Below, piece by piece: positions 10,131 through 19,606 of a DNA stretch of 64,000 bases. How positions within the stretch are numbered: the first letter of the stretch is position 1; each line of letters starts with the position of its first letter. Source of the stretch: Glycine soja (taxonomy: Eukaryota; Streptophyta; Magnoliopsida; Fabales; Fabaceae); assembly GCF_004193775.1 (NCBI RefSeq), contig NC_041021.1:16660934-16724933 (forward strand). Direction: 5' to 3'. Below the pieces are notes generated by a model. The model did no database searches, was not told where the DNA came from, and worked only from the letters and a program-made list of their open reading frames with translations. The translations under genes and the position numbers were made by a program.

Positions 10131-10569
10131 GATGGTCGGGAGCGGGCTACAGATGCACCGCCACCACCTTCAGAGCCCCTCAGCTCATCTACAAAGGCTG
10201 AAGCGTTGCCTACGACCTGTGGCCGACCAGCAGGCGACCAAGTCCAAAGCCAAAGGTAAGCAAAAGTACAAGGTTCGTGATCGACAAGTCATCATGCATC
10301 CGGCTCAAGACGTTAAAGAAGCGCTACTAGGAGGCATCCTAGAATTGGCTATGATGAAGCTCCCCGCGAAGCAGTCCAGGAAGGGCACCATTAAAGAGGG
10401 TTCCGGTGCGGCCCCACAAGCCGACATAGGCTTTGACAAACACCGATTCCAGAGCCTGGAACATCAGTAGCATTTTGAGGCCATCAAAGGATGGTCATTC
10501 CTCAGATAGAGACAAGGGCAACTGAGGGATGATGAATTTCCGCACTTCCTTTGAGGAGGCGGAGCCATA
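10131..10569 (+). pseudogene. Ogre downstream ORF, rearranged remainder (permuted)
   Basis: The first part (10131-10240) continues the C-terminal half from 9261 (ACCGCCACCACC, CAGCAGGCGACCAA). It is then followed by the start of the same ORF: an ATG at 10351 opens MKLPAKQSRKG, then GSGAAPQ, FDKHRFQSLEHQ and AIKGWSF, matching residues 1-60 of the ORF at 50128. After GATGATGAATTTCCGCAC it jumps to the final codons (TTGAGGAGGCGGAGCC). The order is thus C-terminus, N-terminus, extreme C-terminus. Stops at EHQ* and LR* are present. This looks like a tandem duplication or unequal exchange followed by deletion. Confidence 0.7.
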
Positions 10570-12268
10570 CAACCAGGATCGCCAAACTTGTGATTTATCC
10601 TTCATTACTGCTTTCAGTTATTCTATTATTCTGTTATTTCCCTTGTGATCTGACATCATCTGCTATTGTGATCGAACTGCACATGCAGATATCTGTCGCA
10701 TTGTGAGTAATTTACCGTTTTTGGCATATGGTCGTACTCACTTTACGATGATTTTTCCGAAACACAAAAATGTGTCTAAGTCTGGTGTACTTTCGTTCAC
10801 ACGCCTTTTTTTTAATAAAATGTAATCTCGGGTATCAACCGTGCCTAGGTTACGAACTATTTTTAATCTTTTTAAAAATGGCCAAAACAAGAAAAAAAAA
10901 CAAACAAGAAAAAAAATATCTTTCGGCTGAAAAGCCAACACGCTTTTGAAAAGAAATAACTTCCAGCTTTTCTTTGAAAAAGATTCACCGATCAAAACAC
11001 AAGGTTTTTTGTTGAAAAAATGTGTATGCTCCTAAAGGGTGAATGCTGTGAACATTTTCCCAAACGCCCAAAATGGACTTGAATGAATGCATGAATTGAT
11101 AAAAGAGCATATTTTGGAAACACTGGGTTGACTTAAATAGGGAAAATGAATCCTAAGCCCTAGTGTCACATGACCATAAAAACTTGATGCTTGAGTGTCC
11201 ACATGGGTGCATGCATGACCAGTTTTGCATAAAAATTTTGAATCATCATTGTTGCATGCGTGTCATGGAAATAATGTGGGACATTCCTTTATGCCTGAAC
11301 CGCTGACCAAACCAACATCCTGACATATATCATGTCCGGCCGTTCTACAAGCCTTGAGCCAAAATCCCAACTCACCATAAACTATGACCAAAGGTGAGAA
11401 TGTCCATCCTCGCCCTCGGAAGAAAACAAAGAAAAAAAAGAAGAAAGTTCCCAAGCAAAGATCGAAAGAAAAAAAAAGAAAAAGAAAGTTCCCGAGCAAA
11501 GATCAGAAGAAAACAAAAGAAAAAGAAAGTTCCCGATCAAAGATCGGAAGAAAACAAAAGAAAAAAGAAAATCCCCGATCAAAGATCGGAAGAAAATGAA
11601 AGAATTATGCAGAAGGGTCTTCAAACCAGAAAAATATCCAAACAATACAGAATAATCACAACCAAATAAGGAAAGAAAGGAAACAACGACTTGAAGTCGT
11701 CCTTTCCCTTTGATTGCCAACCAAAATCCTGTGCGCTAGCGACTTTCTCGTCCCGCACTAAACAAAAAAACAGAAAAAGGGAAAGGCCAAAACACTCGAA
11801 TCCAAATTTCCCACCAAAAAACATCATTCTCGAAAAAGTCCTATTGATCCATGATCACGCATGTAATCTTTGATTTGATAGGAAATGATTTGCAAAATCA
11901 AGTCATGACATATCTATGGTTCGGAATTAGGATAAAACACTTTCCTGTGTGAGATTGATACACTTCGAGTGATTTTCTTCTATTTTGTAGGACCCAGTGT
12001 TTCCTGTAAATGGTCGTTTAGAAATGAAACGCTAACATCTAAAATCTCATTTGTGGTTATGAGAAAATTTCATCAGCATACTCTCCTTCCCTAATAAACA
12101 CATTGTTTTTTCCAAAAAATTATATGTTGCTCTGATCAGTTGGAGGTTTTGTTTCTTTACTAAAGCATGTTCGCATTTTAGTGAAAGAACATCGAGACTA
12201 TTTTACTCTCATAATTTAAAGAACTACGTAGGTCTGAGTTCCCCATCACAAATTCAGGATACGTAGGT
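10570..12268 (+). other. Ogre copy A: 3' UTR
   Basis: This is co-linear with 51378-52930 of the complete Ogre: GTGTATGCTCCTAAAGGGTG, AACACTGGGTTGACT, the purine-rich repeats at 11420-11600, AAGTCATGACATATCTATGG, and the hairpin block AACTACGTAGGTCTGAG at about 12224. It ends at GGATACGTAGG, immediately followed by an Ogre LTR. The tandem array and polypurine tract that should lie between are missing. Several frames at 11380-11830 arise from the AAG/AAA-rich repeats and are not genes. Confidence 0.7.
11420..11610 (+). repeat. Purine-rich repeats with GATC palindromes
   Basis: Three to four imperfect ~40-bp units: AGAAAACAAAAGAAAAAGAAA, then GTTCCC and CGATCAAAGATCGG. The CCGATC-AAA-GATCGG part is an inverted repeat. 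A weaker relative occurs at 52160-52270 in the complete Ogre, so it is part of the element's 3' UTR. Confidence 0.75.
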
Positions 12269-13247
12269 GTCATACCCTAATTTCGTCTGGGGACCATCTG
12301 TTTGTTGGGATTTGACCCTCGTTTGACCACTTCGAGGTACTTGGCACCCATCGTTAGGCAATCCGTGAAATTGCGCGACATGTCGGGAGTTGAAAGGAAG
12401 TGTTAATGTGCAATCCGTAAAGTCCCGTAACATTCAGGAAGCCAAAGAAGGGACGATTGCGTAATCCATAAGGTTTCGTGACATTACGGAAAGAAAACAA
12501 GTATCCTTACATAATTCGTAAAGTTCCATAACGTTACGGAAAAAGAATCAGCAAAAAAAGGGCAGAGGTGTGGAAGCAAAGCTTCATGATGAATCAACAA
12601 TGATTCAAAGGTGTTTAGATGATAACAATGATGACAACAAAAGATGATGACAAAGGTGATGAACAAGAAGCTCAAAAGATCAAAGAACAACTCAAGTGAA
12701 TCAAAGAACATCCCAAGTGAATCAAGAACAAGTCAAGAGTTCAAGAATCAAGAAGAATTCGAGACTCAAGATCTCAAGAATCAAGATCAAGATTCAAGAC
12801 TCAAGATTCAAGAATGAAGAAAAGACTCAATCAAGATAAGTATTAATTTTTTTTTTCAAAACTTTGAATTGCACATGAGTTTTTGACAAAACCTTTACCA
12901 AAGAGTTTTTACTCTCTGGCAAAATGAGTTTGAAAAAGTTTTCAAACTGAATTTACAACGTTATAAATATTTTCAAAAGGCTGTAATCGATTACAATGTT
13001 TTGGTAATCGATTACCAGTGCCCTTGAACGTTGAAATTCAAATTTAAATGTGAAGAGTCACATCCTTTCACTCAAAAGCTTTGTGTAATCGATTACACTT
13101 ATTTGGTAATCGATTACCAGTGTTTGTTTCTGAAAAATCTAAAGATGTAACTCTTCAAAAAGGTTTTGAATTTTTCAAATGGGTTTTAAGTTTTTCTAAA
13201 AAGTTATAACTCTTCTGAATGGCCTTCTTGATCAGACATGAAGAGTC

Positions 13248-13255
13248 TATAAAAG
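13248..13255 (+). promoter_or_regulatory. TATA box of W LTR copy 1
   Basis: TATAAAAG in context GAGTCTATAAAAGCAAGGC, identical in W copy 2 (57836). About 950 bp of LTR lies downstream, so the hairpin run would fall in the transcribed leader. The start site itself is inferred. Confidence 0.6.
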
Positions 13256-13728
13256 CAAGGCTTTGTTTTGCATTTTCAATCAATCTTTCTAACAACAATC
13301 TTGAATACCTTTGCTTTTCCAATCAATCCTTAACAAGCCTTGAAATCTCTTTGAAGTTCCTCTTCTTCTTCTTTTGTACCAAAAGCTTTCTGAAATTTTT
13401 TGGTTTTCTAAACCTTGAAAACTTGTGCTACTCATCTTTTCATTCTCTTTTCCCTTTGCCAAAAAGAATTCGCCAAGGACTAACCGCCTGAATTCTTTTT
13501 GTGTCTCTCTTCTCTCTTTTCCAAAAGAACAAGGGACTAACCGCCTGAATTCTTTTGTGTCTCCCTTCTCCCTTGTCAAAGAATTCAAAATGACACAGTC
13601 TAAGAATTCTTTTGATTCTTCCCATTCCCTAATTCAAAATCGTTCAAAGGTTTAACCGCTTGAGAATTCTTTTGTATCCCCATTCACAAAGTATCAAAGG
13701 TGTAACAGCTTGAGATCTTTGTTGTAAC

Positions 13729-13913
13729 ACATTGGAGGGTACATCCTTTGTGGTACAAGTAGAAGGTACATCTACTTGGGTTTGACTGAGAACAAGAGAG
13801 GGTACATCTCTTGTGGATCAGTTCTAGTGGAGGGTACATCCACTAGGGTTTCAAAGAGAACAAGGGAGGGTACATCCCTTGTGGATCTTTGCTTGTAAAA
13901 GGATTTTTACAAG
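13729..13913 (+). other. Run of six hairpins with a constant loop, W LTR copy 1
   Basis: Five consecutive 23-nt inverted repeats, each 8-bp stem, 7-nt loop, 8-bp stem, start at 13729, 13756, 13792, 13824 and 13860. The loop is GGGTACA (AGGTACA in the second). Stem left arms are ACATTGGA (two mismatches), CAAGTAGA, ACAAGAGA, CTAGTGGA and ACAAGGGA, each matched by its own reverse complement. A sixth hairpin CTTGTAAAA-GGAT-TTTTACAAG is at 13892-13913. Different stems that all still pair argue for selection on RNA or DNA structure. Confidence 0.85.
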
Positions 13914-14321
13914 GTTGAAAGAAATCTCAAGGACCGCAGGTCACTTGGGGACTGGAGGTAGGCACGGGTTGTTGCGGAACCAGTATAAAAACTCTTGTGT
14001 GTTTGTTTCCTTCTTCCCTACTCTTTTACTTTCCATTGTGCATTTAATTTTCGCTTTTACTTTCTGTTAAGTTTCTCTTCTACTCCATATTCTTTTATCA
14101 ACAAAAGTAAAAGCCTTAAAAGAGTAATTTTTAATTGGTAAAGTTTTAGGAATAATTAATTCAACCCCCTTCTTCTTAATTATTCTGAGGCCACTCGATC
14201 CAACAAGAGGGGGTGTATTTAGTAAACAAGGGTGTGCAAATAGCAATTAGGCCCACTTGGGGCTTCCAAGATCTTCCAACAGAAGGCGGTGCTAGGCGGC
14301 AACCACCTCCCTCTTTTCCCC

Positions 14322-14329
14322 TATAAATA
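14322..14329 (+). promoter_or_regulatory. TATA box of Ogre copy B LTR
   Basis: TATAAATA in context CCCCTATAAATAGGGG, the same as in the other Ogre LTRs (22746, 37380, 54606, 61046, and on the minus strand 36373 and 63182). Confidence 0.7.
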
Positions 14330-15633
14330 GGGGAAGGAGGGTAGAACAAATTCGTTCAACCCTCCTGGTATTTGAGAATTACTTAAAATTAGTGAGAAAA
14401 ATTGTTTTCGTGAAGAAAATGCAAGTTGAGGCGCTTCTATAACGTTTACGAGATGTTTCCGTGGGCGATTTCTCAAAGGTTTTCCATCGTTCTTCGTTCG
14501 TTCTTCATCATTCTTCGGTCTTCAACAGGAAAGTTCCCGAAATCGAACCTTTCAATTCATTCTATGTGCCCTTAGTGGTCCCCACTTGTTTCGTGTGCTT
14601 TTATTTTTATTTCATTTACTTTCCGTACCCCCTTTTGACGTGCTTTAGTTATTTATTTAAGTCACTTTCTCGCCTAATCAAAAAAATAAAATAAATTTCC
14701 ACCGATCATTTGAGTTGTAATTTCTTTTAATTTCTGTTAGAATAAAATCCGACCGATCTTTCATGCCGTAACCACGGTTAAACCAAAAAAAGCACAATAA
14801 TAATAAAATAATCAAAATATCTTGAAAAATAATAATAAAATAATCAAAATATCTTTGAATAAAATAATAAAAAAAATGAATCGGACGTTTTTCTTTGGAA
14901 GTTTCCTTGAATGAATTGACTAATAACCAAAGTGAAACTAAGGATAAAATCAACTCACAAATCAAGCTTTGTCCGCAAAAATCACCTAAAAACGTTTTAA
15001 GGTCCAGCGTCTTAAACAGTCCTCTTTGCTTTTATCGGTTAACATGGACCGTTCAAAAGCATGAAGTCAACATGTAACTTTACTGCTTTTGCAAGAACTA
15101 CGTAGGTCTGATTTACTCATCGCAATTGAGGATACATAGGAGCAAAAGCCCCAATGCCTTAATGTTTTCTCTCCTTTCAAAAGAATAGAAAGATTGTTTA
15201 ATGGTCCAACGCCTTAAATGATCTTTTATTCAATCAAAATACATCTTGCAAAAAAGGATAAAAATAATTTAACCAACATTTAGTTCTCAAAGAACTACGT
15301 AGGTCTAATTTCCTTATCACAATTGAGGAATACATTGGAGCAAGGGAAACACCCTTGTCGACCACAAAAAGATAAAAATATAAAAAGGGAAGATAACACA
15401 AATTGAAGTCATATTTGCACACTTAATTAAAGGTTGTCGTCCTTTGTGACGGACGCGTGGGGTGCTAATACCTTCTCCATGCGTAAATACAACTCCCGAA
15501 CCTTTCACTTAAAGTTCGTAGACCATGTCTTTTCTGGTTTTTCTTACGTTTTCCTCAAATAAACGTTGGAGGCGACTCCGCGCGTATTCCTTTCTTGGAA
15601 GACGCACCCGTGAGCCTCGCGTCGCCCTCCCAC

Positions 15634-17312
15634 TGGGGATGATTGTTAGAGAGTTAGGCCAATCAATCAGTGTGCTTTCTTTACTATGACTTCCCTTTTG
15701 TTCTTTTTCTTTGTCTATTTTTCTTATGTTCTTGTGTATATAAACTCTTTTGATGCTTTTAGTGTGTTTTAAAATGTATGCATGAGGTAAATATTTATTC
15801 ATTTGATGCACGCAAACACCAACACTATTTGCACACACGGTGAGTTGAAAAAGGGCCCTATACCCGGGTTCGTGGGAACATAAGGAGTGGAGGTGAATCT
15901 GTGATCATGCTAGGTCTTCGACTTGCTTGATTACAGTGAACCCTCATCTAGAGTTTTTCTCTTTGATAACATATTGTTGCTAGTAGTCCCTACTACTGCA
16001 ATATGTTCTTCGAAGGAGATGATACCTCTAGAGGCCATCAAGAGAGATATGACCACCTTGGGAATTATCACTAAAAAGCCCTTTTAGCTCCCTCCCATGT
16101 AGGTCCCTAAAATAGGGGCACGGAGCAAACACGCTGTGTGTCATTTTTTACATTGCCATGCATGTAGCCCTAAATGTCATGTACGCCTTTGCTTATAATT
16201 GTTTGTGGATATTGCCATACTGTGTACATCCCCCGTGTTATGCTTTTGCGCGTCTGCATCATGTCGTCACGCACGCATTGTATGTCAGTCTCGTCTTTTG
16301 TCATGGGAAGCCGAAAGATCCATATCACCTTCTTAACTACACACATGGGGCACTGCATCCCCGAATGCGCAAGTAAGAAGAGATAATTTTTTGGGCTCTC
16401 GTGTCCGTAAATGCATTCATATCATGCATCACATAAGCATCTCCTCATGGCATCGTAATGGACGTATCGTTCCTACATTTGTCACTTATCATTTCATGCG
16501 TTGCCTTTTGCATAAGTCATTTCATCACCATGCGTCTGCGTCTAACATGCTTTTTGCATACCTTTTATTTTCATGTTTACTCATGCATGATCCTTGCATT
16601 TTCCTCTGCAAAATGAAAACAAAAAAAGGGAAGCATGAAAATGCACGCTGCAGTCTTAGTTGCATATGTTAGGTACCATGAGCCTACCATGTTGGGATCA
16701 TAAACCCATTTCTAAAAAACAAAAAAAAAACAACAAAACAAAATGATTAAGCATGGTACCTAATGCATTGCTAACTAGGAAATGATGTTTCTTCGGGCAT
16801 CTCAATTTCATAATTACATTTTCCATGCATAGCATACGTACTCCCGAGTCTTTCGTCTCTATGAAATTTTGTCGAAGTATTGGCGACCGAATTGCCATTC
16901 CTTGGATTATGGGGTTGAACCAAACTCATGCTTTTACGAAAAGGTTCATCAAATCAAGTTGAAGCATGGAAGTAACCATCTTGCAAAAATTGGGGCAAAA
17001 GATGGATCGAGTTACATCGCTGCTTCGTCTACTGCCAAACACGTTTAGGATTGTTGATATCCTTGTTACTTCCAGTTTCACCTTGACAAAGATGTATGGA
17101 CCATGTTGAATATCTAAATTGATTCAACCCCATGTCCTGCGGAAAAATTTGCAATACGTCAACTGTGCATCATTCGCAAACATCCATGCTTTTCATTGGT
17201 CGCATTACTCATTGCATTCTTTCCTTGAAAAAAAATGAACTTAATCATTGTTATCAAAAAGAAAGAACACGTTTTACGGTGCCCTTAGCAAACCTGTGCT
17301 AGAGCTAGAGTA
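15634..17312 (+). other. Ogre copy B: 5' leader
   Basis: This is co-linear with 4103-5600 of copy A (GTGAGTTGAAAAAGGGCCC at ~15840, GACTTGCTTGATTACAGTG, CATGCAT-rich part, TGTGCTAGAGCTAGAGTA before gag). No conserved frame. Frames at 16158-16672 are chance. Confidence 0.7.
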
Positions 17313-18193
17313 ATGGGTGAAGTAGAGGAGGTGCAAGAGCAGATGAAGGCTGACATGGAGGCCATGAAAGAGCAAAAGGCCACAATGATGGAGGCCATGA
17401 TGAGCAAGAAGAAAATAATGGAAGCCAATGCGATTGCAATTACCGCTACCAGCACTGTTGCTAAGGTGAACCTGACGCTCCCATCTGGCCTCAACCAAAT
17501 GAATCATCCAACCTCAGTTATGGTAGGCAAAGATTTGGGAAGTACGAGCGGCCCCCATTATGTGCAAATTCAAAACAAGCACGCCTTCCCGCCATATGGC
17601 TTGGCTCCCAACATACACCACCCAATGTGGCGTACACTCCCAATGAGAATGTCAATAACTCCACTCCGATACTCATTGAGAGCCAATAACCTCAATCTAA
17701 TCATGCACATGTCTCTCAACCCATGGGGGAGACACATGAAATTCCCCACCACAATCTAGCCGACTTCGAGCCTTGCCTCGGATAAGCCACTGAAGGGCAA
17801 ACAGTTGGTGGTATACCCCTGCAAAACACTTTGGAGGGCCCTCAATTTCACCCCTAACCACAACTCTTGCATTCCACAGCGGGTAAAAACCCTCATGCTA
17901 TGGCAGAAATGGGAAAATTGGATCATCTAGAGGAAAGGCTCAGGGCCATTGAAGGACGCAAAGATTACGCCTTTGCTATCCTAGAAGAGTTGTTCCTAGT
18001 ACCCAATATCATCACCCCTCCCAAGTTCAAGGTGTTGGACTTTGACAAGGGGACTACTTGCCCAAGAACCATCTAAAGATGTATTGTCGGAAGATGGGGG
18101 CATACGCAAAAGATGAGGAACTACTGATACATTTCTTCCAAGAAAGTCTTACTAGGGTAGCTGTTACCTGGTACACTAACTTAGAACCTTCCC
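17313..18193 (+). pseudogene. Ogre-type gag, non-autonomous copy B (truncated)
   Basis: It begins MGEVEEVQEQMKADM, the same Met-rich coil as copy A, followed by the Asn/Pro linker and, after frame changes near 17760 and 18045, the block ERLRAIEGRKDYAF, GTTCPRTI/NHLKMYC and TWYTNLEPS. The gene is cut at about 18193, where GAACCTTCCCAA switches into the middle of an Ogre LTR (GGTGCTTCCGTAAGG). The C-terminal half, including the knuckle, is lost. The open frame 18058-18423 is a chance fusion across this joint. Confidence 0.85.
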
Positions 18194-19488
18194 AAGGTGC
18201 TTCCGTAAGGCTTCTAAGATGTTTCCGTAAGCGATACTGTGGAAATTCTTCATCATTCTTCACCGTTCTTCGTTTGTTCTTCGGTCTTCAACCGGTAAGT
18301 TCCCCAAATCAAATCTTTCAAATCATTCTATGCACCCTTAGTGGTCCCTACTTATTTTATGTACTTTCACTTTCATTTCGCTTACTTTCAGTCTTCTTTT
18401 CTTCCGCTTTAACGAGCTTTTAATCGTTTATTTAAGCTGTTTTCTCACCCAATAAATGATAAAATGAATTTCAACCGATCATTTATGTTGTAATCTCGTT
18501 TAATCACAGTTAAAACAAAATCTAATCGATCGTTCACATTGTAACCTTGGTTAAACCAAAAAAAGCAGAATAATAATAAAATAATCAAAATATATTGAAA
18601 ATAATAATAATAAAATAATCAAGAAAAATCAATCGGACGTTTTTCTTTTAAAGTTTCCTTGAATTAATTGACTAATAACCAAAGTGAAACCAAGGCTAAA
18701 ATCAACTCATAAATCAAGATTTGTCCGCAAAAATCACTTGAAACCGTTTTAAGGTCCAACGCCTTAAATGGTTCTCTTTGCTTATATCGGTTAACATGGA
18801 CCGTTCAGAAACATAACTTTACCGCTTTTGCAAGAACTACGTAGGTCTGATTTCCTCATCGCAATTGAGGATAAGTAGGAGCAAAAGCCCCACTTTTGTC
18901 GACCACCCCAAGAGATCGTTAATGTTCCAACGTCTTAACGTTTCTCTCCTTTCACAACCAAGAGATCGTTAATGGTCCAATACCTTAACGTTTCTATCCA
19001 TTCAAAAAAACAAGAGATCGTTAATGGTCCAACGCCTTAACGTTTCTCTCCTTTCAAAATCAAAAGATCGTTTAATGGTCCAACACCTTAAATGACCTTT
19101 TGTTCAGTCAAAATATATCTTGCAAAAAAAGATAAAAACAACTTAACCAACGCTTAGTTCTTGAAGAACTACATAGGTCTGATTTCCTTACCACAATTGA
19201 GGAATACGTAGGAGCAAGGGAAACACCCTTGTCGAAAACAAAAAGATAAAAAAATACAAATAAGGCATAAAAATGTGAAAGGGAAAATAAAACAAATTGA
19301 AGTCGTATTTGCACACTTGATTAAAGGCTGCCGTCCCTTGTGACGGGCGTGTGGGGTGCTAATACCTTCCCCGTGCGTAAATACACCTCTCGAATAAATG
19401 TTGGTGGCGACTCCGCACATTTTCCACCCTTGGAAGACGCACTCCTGAGCCCTCGCGTCGCCCTCCCGCCGAAGGGTGTGTTGCGACA
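18194..19488 (+). mobile_element. Ogre LTR, 5'-truncated
   Basis: This is the last ~1.3 kb of an Ogre LTR of the same subtype as 22085-23962: TTCTTCGTTTGTTCTTCGG, CAAAATCTAATCGATCG, two hairpin cassettes (18834-18900, 19165-19240) and the end CCGAAGGGTGTGTTGCGACA. It lacks the start, the TATA box and the segment between AAATACACCTCTCG and AATAAATGTTGG. It is followed not by a primer site but by 3' UTR-like sequence, so the copy is a recombination product. Confidence 0.8.
18905..19075 (+). repeat. ~50-bp tandem repeat inside Ogre LTR
   Basis: Three to four units of AGAGATCGTTAATGGTCCAA plus CGCCTTAACGTTTCTCTCCTTTC. It occurs in about 2-3 units at 23565-23690 and in 3.7 near-perfect units (period exactly 50) on the minus strand at 62171-62352. 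Copy number thus varies between LTRs. Confidence 0.85.
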
Positions 19489-19606
19489 GTAGGAGCAAAA
19501 GCCTCGCTTTTGTCGACCACCCCACCTTTTGCTATCATGACCTGTGGGTCTGGTGGCAAGCGAAGACACCCTATATGGTAACCCGCACACACTCATTTCC
19601 TATCTG

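Larger units (their letters stand above)
12569..14205 (+). mobile_element. Solo LTR, family W (copy 1), TSD AGAGG
   Basis: A 1637-bp LTR starts TGTGGAAGCAAAGC and ends CTCGATCCAACA. AGAGG is found at 12564-12568 and 14206-14210. It lies inside the U3 of Ogre copy B, whose sequence is restored on removal. Features along it: CAAGA/TTCAAG-rich start, four GTAATCGATTAC-type palindromes (12980-13120), TATA-like TATAAAAG at 13248, repeated ACTAACCGCCTGAATTC (13475-13560) and the hairpin run at 13729-13913. Frames of 60-100 codons in it are not conserved in the second copy. Confidence 0.93.
12269..15633 (+). mobile_element. Ogre copy B: LTR with nested W LTR, 3' end and primer site deleted
   Basis: The LTR begins TGTCATACCCTAATTTCG at 12269 and is split by the W LTR (12569-14205). 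It resumes at 14206 with GGGGGTGTATTTAG, the TATA box (14322-14329), the hairpin cassettes (15094-15146, 15290-15360) and the end block GAAGACGCACCCGTGAGCC. The last ~35 bp plus the start of the primer site are missing: CGCCCTCCCAC runs straight into TGGGGATGATTG, against CCCGCCGAAGGG...GCGACTCCACTTGGGATG in the complete Ogre. A CCAC/CCAC-like microhomology is at the join. The frames 13219-13491 and 14461-14694 within it are chance. Confidence 0.88.

Noticed and set aside
11380..11830. Lys-rich frames of 60-112 codons
   Set aside because: Caused by AAG/AAA-rich UTR repeats; not conserved at 52160-52520.
15509..15838. A 109-codon minus-strand frame, repeated at 37926-38288
   Set aside because: Repeats because the Ogre LTR/leader is repeated. 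It spans the LTR end and primer site on the antisense strand; no protein character.
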